DNA of 64,000 bases from Peptoniphilus lacrimalis DSM 7455 (lineage in GTDB: Bacteria; Bacillota; Clostridia; Tissierellales; Peptoniphilaceae), in NCBI RefSeq assembly GCF_000378725.1, contig NZ_KB900373.1, positions 1 to 64,000 of the forward strand, in the 5' to 3' direction. Positions 17,968-26,586 of the stretch are shown here, piece by piece. How positions within the stretch are numbered: position 1 is the first letter of the stretch; every line of letters begins with the position of its first letter. The notes below the pieces were generated by a model, which saw only the letters and a list, made by a program, of their open reading frames with translations, did no database searches and had not been told where the DNA came from. The translations under genes and the position numbers were made by a program.

Positions 17968-19543
17968 TTAAAATTACAATTCTATCATTTTCATTCAATT
18001 GGGCTTGACCATTTGGTATTATTATCTCTTTATTATTTCTTACTATCATAACTATTAGGGTAGTTTTATTTATATGCAAATCTTTTATATATTTATTAAC
18101 CCAAGGATGACCATTTGAAAGTTTTATTTCTTCAAGTTCTTTTCCGCTTTCATCAAAAAACATTTCTCCACCTATTACCAAAGTGTCGCCTTCTTTTATT
18201 ATCGTATGACCCTTTGGTATTATTGTTTTTCCATCTCTTTCTATTTTTGCAATAATAAGGTCAAAATGAGGATTTATTTCTTTAATTCTTTTATCAACCC
18301 ATGAACTTCCCTTTTTTATTCTTGAAATAATAAAGCCGAAGGGAGATTTTATCTGATAATAATTGAATGTGTTAAGAACTGTATCATTTGGATCAAACAT
18401 AGAAAGTTTTCTTGTCAGATAGGGCATGAGTGATCCTTGGATTAATGATGAGAATAGACATATTACAAATACTATATGAAATAAATCTATTCCTAAATTT
18501 GCTCCGGAGTTTACTGCCATAATGGCAAAAGCAATAGCTGCAGCTCCTCTGATTCCTGCAATTGAAATTAAAAGATTTTGTTTAAATTTTGTTTTAAAAA
18601 CTTTTAATAGCAGAAAAACGCTTATAGGTCTTGCTATTAAAAGCATAAAAATCATAAGTATAAATCCATAGAAAAGGGAATGAAATATTTTTGTTGGGTC
18701 AGACAACAATCCCAATAGGAAGAAAAGTGCAATTTGAACCAGGTTTGTAACTCCATCATAAAAAAATACAACTTCTTTTTTATGGGTAAATTCTTTATTA
18801 CCTATATATATTCCTAAGATATATAAAGCTAAGTATCCATTTCCACCGATAAAATCACACAGTGAATAAGTTCCCAGCGTTACAGCAGCTATAAAAACTG
18901 AAAATAATCCGTCTTCTGATAATTTTAAAGTTTTTATGATTTTCATAAAAATATAGCCCATTAAAAATCCTAGACCAATGCCAAAAAATATCTGTTTAAA
19001 AATTAATAATGGAATGGAAATTTTTTCTTTTAAAATTATAGAAATGAAAACTATTGTTAAAGTATAGGCAGTGGGGTCATTTGAGCCTGATTCTATCTCT
19101 AAAAGTGATGCAGTATTATATTTTAAGTTTAAATTTTTTGAAACCAAAATATTTGATACCGATGCATAGTCAGTGGAACCGACAACTGAGCCTAAAAGCA
19201 TAGCTTGATAAAAATCAAAGCCCAAAAATTTATATGAAAAATATCCTGTTATTATGGATGTAAACACTACTCCTAGGGATGCAAGTGTAATAGCAGGGCC
19301 AGCTACGGGTCTAGCCATGGACCAGTTGGTACCGAAACCCCCATAAAACATAATTATCATTAAAGATAAATTTGCAATTTTATCTGCTAAATGATAGTCT
19401 TTAAAATTCACCCCGAAAAAATTAAATAATATTCCTAAAGTCAAGAACAAGAGAAGTGCGGGGATTCCAGATTTATTAGAAATCCTAATAGCTATAAGAG
19501 CCAATATTAAAATTATGGCAATAAAAAGTAGATGCAACTTCAA
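17960..19543 (-). CDS. CPA1-type K+/H+ or Na+/H+ antiporter with TrkA-C domain
   Basis: The 527-residue protein has 12-13 membrane segments of the NhaP2/CvrA type, including the functional segment near LLGSVVGSTDYAS and the ion-site region SGSNDPTAYT. It is followed by a cytoplasmic RCK-C/TrkA-C domain from about residue 400 (HFDLIIAKIERDGKTIIPKG and EGDTLVIGG), which typically binds nucleotides in this family. The role would be cation/proton exchange for pH and K+ homeostasis. The gene is monocistronic. Confidence 0.88.
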   Translation of the reverse strand: MKLHLLFIAIILILALIAIRISNKSGIPALLLFLTLGILFNFFGVNFKDYHLADKIANLSLMIIMFYGGFGTNWSMARPVAGPAITLASLGVVFTSIITGYFSYKFLGFDFYQAMLLGSVVGSTDYASVSNILVSKNLNLKYNTASLLEIESGSNDPTAYTLTIVFISIILKEKISIPLLIFKQIFFGIGLGFLMGYIFMKIIKTLKLSEDGLFSVFIAAVTLGTYSLCDFIGGNGYLALYILGIYIGNKEFTHKKEVVFFYDGVTNLVQIALFFLLGLLSDPTKIFHSLFYGFILMIFMLLIARPISVFLLLKVFKTKFKQNLLISIAGIRGAAAIAFAIMAVNSGANLGIDLFHIVFVICLFSSLIQGSLMPYLTRKLSMFDPNDTVLNTFNYYQIKSPFGFIISRIKKGSSWVDKRIKEINPHFDLIIAKIERDGKTIIPKGHTIIKEGDTLVIGGEMFFDESGKELEEIKLSNGHPWVNKYIKDLHINKTTLIVMIVRNNKEIIIPNGQAQLNENDRIVILKK

Positions 19544-19660
19544 ACCTCCATAAAATTCTAAATTTAACTATATTATACCCGATAAAAGTTTAATAAGGTT
19601 AAGAATAGGGATGCTTTTTTAAAATTTTAAGATATCTACTTATTTTTTTAGCAAACTTAT

Positions 19661-19930
19661 TTATTTTGAAAGTTTTATTATAAGCTTATTAATCTCTTCG
19701 ATTTTTTCATCAATATCTTCTTGGCTTGCTCCGTAAGCATCTCTTAGGCATCCATTTAAGTGAGCACTCAGGACATCTTTATTTATATTTTTTAAAATGG
19801 AAATTGATGCCATGAGCTGATTAGAAATATCAAGGCAATATCTGTTATCTTCCATCATTTTTATAAGACCATCAATTTGACCTCTAACTGTTTTTAATTT
19901 TTTTATTTGTACTTCTTTATTTGCTTTCAT
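19661..19930 (-). CDS. csoR: Copper-sensing transcriptional repressor CsoR
   Basis: The 89-residue all-helical protein has the Cu(I) triad Cys32, His57 and Cys61 (YCLDISNQ and AHLNGC), the signature separating CsoR from FrmR/RcnR relatives. Apo-CsoR represses and Cu(I) releases it from DNA. The ATG overlaps the copA stop (ATGA), so it is the last gene of the operon it is expected to control, consistent with the CsoR-type operator upstream of copA. Confidence 0.93.
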   Translation of the reverse strand: MKANKEVQIKKLKTVRGQIDGLIKMMEDNRYCLDISNQLMASISILKNINKDVLSAHLNGCLRDAYGASQEDIDEKIEEINKLIIKLSK

Positions 19931-20136
19931 TTTATACTTGTCAGTTCATATCCTGCTTTTTTAACAACATCTTTAAGGCTTTTTTCAGAAACTTCCTTAT
20001 CTAAAATAACCCTCGCTTGATTTTTTTCAAGAGAAACTGAAGCTTCTTTTACTCCATCAAGACCTTCAAGAGCCTCTTTAACATGATTTACACAGTGATT
20101 ACATGACATTCCTTCAATTTTTAATAATTTTTCCAT
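19927..20136 (-). CDS. copZ: Nested in-frame copZ-like copper chaperone start within copA
   Basis: Inside the copA frame a second ATG at 20136 is preceded by AAAAAGGAGAAGATAGT, a full Shine-Dalgarno at good spacing. From there 69 residues encode a complete heavy-metal-associated domain starting MEKLLKIEGMSCNHC, with the CxxC Cu(I) site, which looks exactly like a free-standing CopZ. The preceding ~40 residues of CopA are a hydrophilic linker rich in Asn, Lys and Gln. It may be translated both as the C-terminal domain of CopA and as a separate chaperone, or it may mark a recent copA-copZ gene fusion. Translation is not proven. Confidence 0.5.
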   Translation of the reverse strand: MEKLLKIEGMSCNHCVNHVKEALEGLDGVKEASVSLEKNQARVILDKEVSEKSLKDVVKKAGYELTSIK

Positions 20137-22482
20137 ACTATCTTCTCCTTTTTCATTTATATTTTTAAATTCTTGTGAATTTAATTTACTTTTATTATCT
20201 TGAGTTTGAAATTTTTTGTCATTATTGTTATCTATAATTCTAGATTTGAATTTATATAATCTAAGGGCATTAGTTACAACAAATACTGATGAAAATGACA
20301 TGGCAACTGATGCGAACATAGGGTTTAATTTTAATCCTAAAGAATTATATAAAATTCCTGCAGCCAGAGGAATTCCGCATACATTATAGAAGAATGCCCA
20401 GAATAAATTCCCTTTAATATTTTTTATAGTTGCTTGAGAAATTTCTATAGCTTTACTTATATCTAATAAATCTTGACTCATCAAAACGACATCAGATGAT
20501 TCAATAGCCACATCAGTACCTCCTCCAATTGCCATACCAATATCAGCCTTAGCAAGGGCTGGAGCATCGTTTATGCCATCTCCAACCATTAATATCTTTT
20601 TACCTTCTTCTTGCAATTTAGATATAATTTTGATTTTATCTTCAGGCATGAGTTCTGCATAAACTTTGTCAATATTAAGTAGCTCTTTAATAGCATTTGC
20701 TGTATATATATTATCACCTGTAAGCATAATAATTTTATATCCTAAATCTTTAAGATTTTTTATAGCTTTCTTAGAATTTTTCTTGGGAAGATCTATAAGA
20801 GCCACAAGGCCAATAATTTCTTTTTCATCAGAAAAATACATCAGAGTTTTGCCTGATTTTTGAAGTTCTTTAGCTTGTTTTTCATATTTAGAAATATCTA
20901 TATTTTTTTCTTCCATTAAGGGAAGATTTCCAGCTAAATATTTTTTACCTGAAATTTCTGCTTCAATGCCACGACCTGCTATTGATTTGAAATTTTCGAC
21001 TTTCAGATCCTTTGTAGGATAATCTTTTTTTAAATCAATTATTGACTTAGAAAGTGGATGCTCAGAATTTTTTTCAAGATTAATTATAAGGTCTAGAAAT
21101 TTATTTTTATCCATTGAAGTAAAAATTTCAGTAACTTGAGCCTTACCATTTGTTATAGTTCCTGTTTTATCAAGGACAATGGAATCAATTTTATGGAGAT
21201 TTTCTAAAACTTCAGCATTTTTAAATAGTAGACCTTGCTTTGCACTCATTCCTGTAGCCACCATAATTGATACTGGGGTTGCAAGTCCCAAAGCACAAGG
21301 ACAAGAAATTACAAGAACAGAAATTGCAAAGTTAAGAGCCTTTTCTACATTTTTATCAATTAAAAACCAAATTATAAAAGTCATAATTGAAATAAATATA
21401 ACTGTAGGTACAAAAACTCCAGAAATTTTGTCTGCTAATTTTGAAATGGGTGCTTTAGATTGATTAGCAACAGAGACCATAGAAATTATTTTTGAGATTG
21501 TTGTATCTTGACCCACTTTTGTAGCTTTAAATTTAAATGGTGAAGATCCATTTATTGTTGCAGAAATAACTCTATCATTAACTTTTTTATAAAGGGGGAT
21601 TGATTCACCTGTTACTGCAGCTTGGTTTATGGATGTTTGTCCCTCGACTATAATACCATCGCAGGGAATTTTTTCTCCAGCTTTAACTAAAATTATATCG
21701 CCAAGCTTTATGTCTTCAACTTTTTTACTTACAATTTCTCCATCAATAACAACATTTGCCATCTTAGGAGCCAAGTCCATAAGAGATTTTATAGAATTTT
21801 TTGTTTTATTTTTAGATTTTTCTTCAAAATATTTTCCTAGTGTTATCAGGGAAAGTATCATCGCTGAAGATTCAAAATATAAATTTTCTCTGTAAGCATC
21901 TACCAGAGAAAGATTTGAAGTTCCAAATCCAATAGACATTTTAAAAATAGCATAAATACCATATATTAAAGATGCACTTGCCCCAAGAGCTACAAGAGAA
22001 TCCATATTTGGAGCAAAATTTTTAAGACCTTTAAAACCTGATATAAAGAAAGTTCTATTAATAAAAATCACAGGTAATGTTAGTAAAAATTGTAAAAATG
22101 CAAAAGATATAGCTCCCTTGGTACCCGTTAAGAAATCAGGAAGAGCAAGACCTATCATATGTCCCATAGATACATACATAAGGGCAATTAAAAATCCAAG
22201 AGAAAGAAAAAATCTTTTTCTTAAATTTTCTTCCTGACTTATATTTTGATTTGGGATTACTTGAGATTTTTGAGCCTGCAAGTTTGCACCATATCCAATA
22301 TTACTGACTGCTTTAATAATTTCATCTATATCGGTTTTATCTTTATCAAAATCAACATTCATAGTATTAGTCATAAGACTGACTTCAGCCTTGTTCACAC
22401 CAGAAATTTTATTTACTGCACGCTCAATATTAGCTGAGCAAGCAGCACAAGTCATGCCGGAAATATCAAATTTTTCTTTCAT
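19927..22482 (-). CDS. copA: Copper-translocating P-type ATPase with N- and C-terminal metal-binding domains
   Basis: CopA exports Cu(I) across the membrane at the expense of ATP. The 851-residue protein has an N-terminal HMA domain (GMTCAACS, Cys12/Cys15), eight membrane helices with the CPC ion-binding motif (SCPCALG), the actuator TGES loop, the phosphorylation site DKTGT, SEHPL and GDGIND. It then has an unusual extra C-terminal HMA domain (GMSCNHC) after a low-complexity linker. ATG at 22482 follows RBS GGAGGT; a longer frame lacks an RBS. csoR overlaps its stop. Expression is probably relieved by copper through CsoR. Confidence 0.95.
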   Translation of the reverse strand: MKEKFDISGMTCAACSANIERAVNKISGVNKAEVSLMTNTMNVDFDKDKTDIDEIIKAVSNIGYGANLQAQKSQVIPNQNISQEENLRKRFFLSLGFLIALMYVSMGHMIGLALPDFLTGTKGAISFAFLQFLLTLPVIFINRTFFISGFKGLKNFAPNMDSLVALGASASLIYGIYAIFKMSIGFGTSNLSLVDAYRENLYFESSAMILSLITLGKYFEEKSKNKTKNSIKSLMDLAPKMANVVIDGEIVSKKVEDIKLGDIILVKAGEKIPCDGIIVEGQTSINQAAVTGESIPLYKKVNDRVISATINGSSPFKFKATKVGQDTTISKIISMVSVANQSKAPISKLADKISGVFVPTVIFISIMTFIIWFLIDKNVEKALNFAISVLVISCPCALGLATPVSIMVATGMSAKQGLLFKNAEVLENLHKIDSIVLDKTGTITNGKAQVTEIFTSMDKNKFLDLIINLEKNSEHPLSKSIIDLKKDYPTKDLKVENFKSIAGRGIEAEISGKKYLAGNLPLMEEKNIDISKYEKQAKELQKSGKTLMYFSDEKEIIGLVALIDLPKKNSKKAIKNLKDLGYKIIMLTGDNIYTANAIKELLNIDKVYAELMPEDKIKIISKLQEEGKKILMVGDGINDAPALAKADIGMAIGGGTDVAIESSDVVLMSQDLLDISKAIEISQATIKNIKGNLFWAFFYNVCGIPLAAGILYNSLGLKLNPMFASVAMSFSSVFVVTNALRLYKFKSRIIDNNNDKKFQTQDNKSKLNSQEFKNINEKGEDSMEKLLKIEGMSCNHCVNHVKEALEGLDGVKEASVSLEKNQARVILDKEVSEKSLKDVVKKAGYELTSIK

Positions 22483-22497
22483 AACCTTACCTCCTAA

Positions 22498-22524
22498 CAC
22501 CCTGGGTGGGGTATCTTTATTATA
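22498..22524 (-). promoter_or_regulatory. copA promoter with CsoR-type operator
   Basis: On the minus strand a TATAAT box (22524-22519) is preceded 16 bases upstream by TTTACT and followed directly by TACCC-CACCCA-GGGTG (22513-22498), matching the G/C-rich inverted repeat bound by CsoR. The operator covers the expected transcription start, so bound repressor would block initiation. Confidence 0.75.
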
Positions 22525-22615
22525 ACACTTTAACAAATATAGTAAAGACTTATTATTCTAAAATAATTTTATTAATATATAATAGATTTATAAATAATTT
22601 AAGGGAGCTTATATT

Positions 22616-23380
22616 ATGGAATATTTAATAAATAATTATTGCAAGATGAATAAAATTAATATTTGTGATATTAATCTTTTTGTACTTGAACCTCAAAAAG
22701 AAAATTTTAAAATTAAAAATTTAATTTTTTATCATGGTTGGTCCAGTTCTGCTGAAAATCAACTTTTTAGAGCAAACATTTTTGCCAGTTTTGGATATAG
22801 AGTATTTTTACCAGATGCAATCTTTCACGGTCAAAGGGGTCATATAGATTATGATGATAAAAACACAGGGGCTAAATATTTTGTGCGTGCAATTTCCCAA
22901 AACATTAGGGAAAGTAGTCAAATTATCTCATATATAAAAGAAAATTTTAAGGAAAAAGAAATAGGTGTATCTGGTCATTCTATGGGAGCTATATCTAGTG
23001 GGGGTATTTATTCTGTAAATAAAGATTTGAATATGGCAATGATTTTTAATGGGATTATTGATTATGATTATATAGTTGACAGGGCGAAAAAATCTATAGT
23101 TTCAGAAAATGAAGATAAAGAATTTACTGAAGCTTGTGATTTTCTAATAAAAGTTAATCCTATAGCTAATATGGATAAATTAAAAAATAGACCTTTAATT
23201 TTATTTAATGGAAATGAAGATAATGTTATAAACCCAGATATTGAAGAAAATGCCTTTAAAAAGCTTTATAAAATTTATGATAATAAAGAATTAATTAAGT
23301 TTAAAAGGTTTGAACTTACGACTCATCAATTGACGACACCCATGCTTGAAGAATCGATAAAAATTTTTAAAGATTTGTAA
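22616..23380 (+). CDS. Alpha/beta-hydrolase family protein
   Basis: The 254-residue protein has an alpha/beta-hydrolase core: oxyanion-region YHGWSS near 40-45, the nucleophile elbow GHSMGA (Ser near residue 123), an Asp-containing NGNEDNV near 200-206 and a late His in ELTTHQ. This arrangement fits serine esterases or acyl-peptidase-like hydrolases. No signal peptide is present, so it is cytoplasmic. RBS AGGGAG. Substrate unknown. Confidence 0.82.
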   Translation: MEYLINNYCKMNKINICDINLFVLEPQKENFKIKNLIFYHGWSSSAENQLFRANIFASFGYRVFLPDAIFHGQRGHIDYDDKNTGAKYFVRAISQNIRESSQIISYIKENFKEKEIGVSGHSMGAISSGGIYSVNKDLNMAMIFNGIIDYDYIVDRAKKSIVSENEDKEFTEACDFLIKVNPIANMDKLKNRPLILFNGNEDNVINPDIEENAFKKLYKIYDNKELIKFKRFELTTHQLTTPMLEESIKIFKDL

Positions 23381-23500
23381 AATTTGGAAAAAAACTTTTC
23401 AAATAATGGAATTTGCGTTATAATATTAACAGGGTACTTTACTTAGATTTTATAATAATATCTTAAAATGGCGGCAAAGTTCTCTGTGCTTACATAAAAT

Positions 23501-23519
23501 GATAATATTTAGTATTATC
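23501..23519. promoter_or_regulatory. Inverted repeat upstream of the second reductase gene
   Basis: GATAATA and TATTATC flank a 5-base centre, about 50 bases before the start codon. It may be a transcription-factor operator. I recognise no specific regulator. Confidence 0.3.
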
Positions 23520-23570
23520 TAAAGATTTAGGGAAGGCATAAAAAATTAAATTATGAAAGGAGTAAAAAAA

Positions 23571-24290
23571 ATGAGGAAAAGTGCTATAATTACAGGAGCG
23601 TCAGGGGATATTGGTGGAGCAATTGCTAGAAAATTTGCATCTGAAGGAATTGATTTAGTTCTTCAATATAGAAATGAAGAAAAAATTCAAAATGTTATTG
23701 ATTCTTTAAAGGACTATGATGTTGAAATTTTGAAAGTTAAAGAAGATATAATAACATATGAAGCTTGTCAAGAACTCGTAAATAAAGCGATGGAAAAATT
23801 TGGCAAGATTGATATACTTGTTAATAATGCAGGTAGAATCTTAGATGCATCCACAGTTAAAATGAGTGAAGAAAATTTCAAAAAAGTAATAGATTTAAAT
23901 CTAATTTCTGTATTCTACATGACAAAGCTTGTAGGTATTGAAATGTTAAAAAGAGAACAAGGAAAGATTGTATCTTTGGCATCAGTTTCAGGAATTATGG
24001 GAACTTATGGACAATGTAACTATGTTGCTTCAAAAGCTGCCGTAATGGGAATGACTAAAACTTGGGCTCGTGAGTTCGGAAGAAAGGGCATCAATGTAAA
24101 TGCTGTTGCACCAGGTTTTATAGTTAGTCATATGACTGAAGGTCTTGAAGATATGTATGTAAAACAAATCCCTATGAAGAGATTTGGTAAAGTTGATGAA
24201 ATAGCTAACGGAATTTATTTCTTATGTTCAGACCAAGCAACATATATTCAAGGTCAAACTCTTGTTATTGATGGAGGACTTACATTATAA
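23571..24290 (+). CDS. fabG: 3-oxoacyl-ACP reductase-like SDR
   Basis: The 239-residue protein is a classical SDR: TGASGDIG at ~8-15, NNAG near 86-89, SLASVSG (catalytic Ser) and YVASK (Tyr/Lys) near 150-154, and the terminal IDGG. Length and the PMKRFG-to-GQTL ending fit FabG, which reduces 3-oxoacyl-ACP with NADPH. The start was set at 23571 by RBS AAAGGAG; the upstream in-frame ATG overlaps that RBS. The gene stands alone with its own terminator, so a fatty-acid role is likely but not proven. Confidence 0.85.
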   Translation: MRKSAIITGASGDIGGAIARKFASEGIDLVLQYRNEEKIQNVIDSLKDYDVEILKVKEDIITYEACQELVNKAMEKFGKIDILVNNAGRILDASTVKMSEENFKKVIDLNLISVFYMTKLVGIEMLKREQGKIVSLASVSGIMGTYGQCNYVASKAAVMGMTKTWAREFGRKGINVNAVAPGFIVSHMTEGLEDMYVKQIPMKRFGKVDEIANGIYFLCSDQATYIQGQTLVIDGGLTL

Positions 24291-24333
24291 TTAAAGTGTA
24301 AAAGATTTGATTTATTTTGAATCGAAAAATAAC

Positions 24334-24357
24334 AGGTGGCTTAAAAGCCACCTTTTA
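24334..24357 (+). terminator. Terminator after the FabG-like gene
   Basis: AGGTGGCTT and AAGCCACCT form a perfect 9-bp stem with a two-base minimal loop, followed by TTTT. Confidence 0.85.
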
Positions 24358-24380
24358 AAATATTAAAAAGGGAGTAAATT

Positions 24381-25244
24381 ATGAATACTGATGAATATCT
24401 AGTTAGACCTAAAGAAAAAATTAATTTAGATAAGGTTCCCACTTCTTATCAAGGAAAACTAACAAAGGATCAAGTCTATAGGGAACTTATTCCAGAAAAT
24501 ATAAAAAAGATGAAGGATTTACAAGAAAAGTTATATGCTGAAAACAAGCAAGCACTTTTAATTGTTTTGCAAGCTATGGATGCGGCTGGAAAAGATTCGC
24601 TTATAAAAAAAATAATGACTGGTTTAAATCCTCAAGGCACTCATGTTGCTTCCTTTAAAGTTCCAACTTATATGGACTTAGATAGGGATTATTTATATAG
24701 GATTCATTCCATGGTCCCAGCAAGAGGTGAAATAGGTATTTTTAACAGAAGTCATTATGAAGATGTTATCGTAACAAGGGTTCATAATTTAGTTGAAGAA
24801 CAACCACTTCCTGAAAAACTTATAAGTCAAGATATATGGGATAGAAGGTTTGAAGAAATAAACAACTTTGAAGAATACCTATCAGATAATGGAATCAGCG
24901 TTGTTAAATTTTACCTTCATATCTCCAAAGACAAACAAAAAGAAAGGCTGATGGAAAGATTGGAGAGACCTGAAAAACATTGGAAATTTTCTAAGAGTGA
25001 TATCTTAGAAAGACAACATTGGTACAAGTACAGACAGTGTTATGAAGATGTTTTAGAAAAAACATCCACAAAAAAATGCCCCTGGTATGTAGTTCCAGCA
25101 GATAGAAAATGGTTTTCTCGTTATCTTGTTTCAACAGTTATACTTGAAAAACTTGAAGCTTTAGACCCCAAATTTCCAAAACTTTCTAAAGATGAAGAAG
25201 ATAGTTTAGATAAGTGGAAAGAAATTTTGAAATCAAGTAGGTAG
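24381..25244 (+). CDS. Polyphosphate kinase 2 family protein
   Basis: PPK2 enzymes transfer phosphate between polyphosphate and nucleotides, often making ATP or GTP from polyP. The 287-residue protein has the Walker A form AMDAAGKDS (near 58-66), the following GLNPQG, Walker B IGIFNRSHYEDV and the lid-region ERPEKHWKFS. It is a single-domain form, and the AAGKD variant suggests the class that can phosphorylate both NMPs and NDPs (inference). RBS AAAGGGAG. The lipoprotein gene begins five bases after its stop. Confidence 0.9.
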   Translation: MNTDEYLVRPKEKINLDKVPTSYQGKLTKDQVYRELIPENIKKMKDLQEKLYAENKQALLIVLQAMDAAGKDSLIKKIMTGLNPQGTHVASFKVPTYMDLDRDYLYRIHSMVPARGEIGIFNRSHYEDVIVTRVHNLVEEQPLPEKLISQDIWDRRFEEINNFEEYLSDNGISVVKFYLHISKDKQKERLMERLERPEKHWKFSKSDILERQHWYKYRQCYEDVLEKTSTKKCPWYVVPADRKWFSRYLVSTVILEKLEALDPKFPKLSKDEEDSLDKWKEILKSSR

Positions 25245-25249
25245 GCTAT

Positions 25250-25846
25250 ATGAAAAAAATAATATCAATCTTATTAATTATAATGACTTTAACGGCTTGT
25301 AATTTTTCAAATAAAAGCAAATTTATGATGAGTACCGATACAGGAATTACAGACCAAGAAAAGCTCCAAACATACCAAGCTATTATTCCAGATTTAAAAT
25401 TTTATAAGGCTAAAGTTCCTGAAAATGCTATCTCCTATAAATTATCAATTGTAAGGGTAAAAAACGGGAAAATAGATGAAAAAAATACATCTTCTTTTAG
25501 CGGAGATTTTAAATATATAAAAAATTTTTCTAAGAATAGCTTTTCTTTTGCTGGTGGTTTATTGGAAAATGAATTTATTTTTAGCTTAGGAAATGGAGAT
25601 ATTACAAGTATAAAACCTGATGTCAATGTTGATAAAAAAGAAGCAAGAGCAATATCTTTTAACGAAGAATTTGAAAAGATAGAATTAAATAAAGACTATA
25701 TACTTATGCAAGTAGACTATTTTCCAGCTTCTAAAGGAACTAAAAGTATAGATGTAAAAATACTTGATGAATTTGAGGGGCAGGCTGACCATGAATATTA
25801 TTTAATGTGTTTAAAATTTATGGATAAATCTTCAGAATTTAATTAG
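25250..25846 (+). CDS. Predicted lipoprotein of unknown function
   Basis: The 198-residue protein has a lipoprotein signal peptide with lipobox LTAC (Cys17). The mature part alternates beta-prone strands (AISYKLSIVRVKNGKID, SFAGGLLENEFIFSLG) with no domain that I recognise. It begins five bases after the PPK2 gene, so the two are probably cotranscribed; no functional link is evident. RBS is weak (GTAGGCT). Confidence 0.72.
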   Translation: MKKIISILLIIMTLTACNFSNKSKFMMSTDTGITDQEKLQTYQAIIPDLKFYKAKVPENAISYKLSIVRVKNGKIDEKNTSSFSGDFKYIKNFSKNSFSFAGGLLENEFIFSLGNGDITSIKPDVNVDKKEARAISFNEEFEKIELNKDYILMQVDYFPASKGTKSIDVKILDEFEGQADHEYYLMCLKFMDKSSEFN

Positions 25847-25915
25847 AATTTTTTTATTACCAATATAAATTTATTATTTCAAAAAATATTTTATCAAAAA
25901 ACTGATACCTTATTT

Positions 25916-25966
25916 GAACTGACCCCCAAAAGTTAGACCTAAAAACTAACTTAAGGAGGTCAGTTT
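25916..25966 (+). promoter_or_regulatory. Hairpin enclosing the orfA ribosome-binding site
   Basis: AACTGACC (25917-25924) pairs with GGTCAGTT (25958-25965), enclosing a second AAGTTAG/CTAACTT stem. The SD sequence AAGGAGG (25953-25959) lies between the two 3' arms and is partly paired. Such a fold would limit transposase translation from transcripts entering from outside. Confidence 0.6.
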
Positions 25967-25970
25967 TTTA

Positions 25971-26563
25971 ATGGCAAAATATAACACAGAATTCAAAATG
26001 AAAGTAGTAAAGGAATATTTAGAAACAAATATCTCATATAAATCTTTATCAGAAAAATATAAACTTTCTCATCAGGAAATAGTAAAAAGATGGGTAAATG
26101 CATACAAGTCTCAAGGCTATGAAGGGCTAAAAGTAAAGAGAAAAATACACAATATACTTTGGAATTTAAGTTATATGTAGTAAACTTGTACTTAACAGGA
26201 GAAATGTCCTATCAGAGCCTAGCAAATGAATTAAAGATAAACAATCCATCAATAATAACAAGATGGGTAAAAGACTTTAGAGAAAAAGGAATTGAAGGAC
26301 TAGAACCTAAGAAGAAAGGAAGACCTTCAAAAATGCCAAAATTACCGAAGAAATCAAAAGATATCAAAATAGATTCATCAGCAAACTTAACAAACTTAGA
26401 AAATAATTCATTAACAGAAGCACAATTAAAAGAAAAAATAAAGAAATTAGAAGAACAAAACTATTGGCTTCAATTAGAAAATGATGCAATAAAAAAAAAG
26501 ATAGAATTGTCTCAAATGACAGATGCAGAAATAAGACAATTGCTGAAACAATCGGGGTTTTAA
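25971..26563 (+). pseudogene. IS3 orfA, frameshifted
   Basis: The first frame (from ATG 25971) encodes an HTH module (YNTEFKMKVVKEYL, SHQEIVKRWVNAYK) and then runs into KIHNILWNLSYM and a stop at 26180. In the next frame from about 26146 the protein resumes as NTQYTLEFKLYVV, a second HTH module, a Lys-rich linker and a leucine-zipper-like segment (LKEKIKKLEEQNYWLQLE), ending at 26563. Adding one A to the A5 run at 26141-26145 restores one continuous OrfA of about 198 residues. It is therefore a one-base deletion, unless slippage on the A run compensates. Confidence 0.85.
26491..26500 (+). other. Programmed -1 frameshift site of the IS
   Basis: The A9G run (26491-26500) lies in the orfA frame as A AAA AAA AAG. 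The -1 frame is open from here into orfB, so slippage gives the OrfAB transposase fusion, as in other IS3 elements. Confidence 0.7.
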
Positions 26564-26586
26564 GAAGCAAATACAAACTTAAAGAC

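Noticed and set aside
23553-23570. Upstream ATG as start of the FabG-like gene
   Set aside because: That ATG overlaps the AAAGGAG Shine-Dalgarno used by the ATG at 23571, which has normal spacing.
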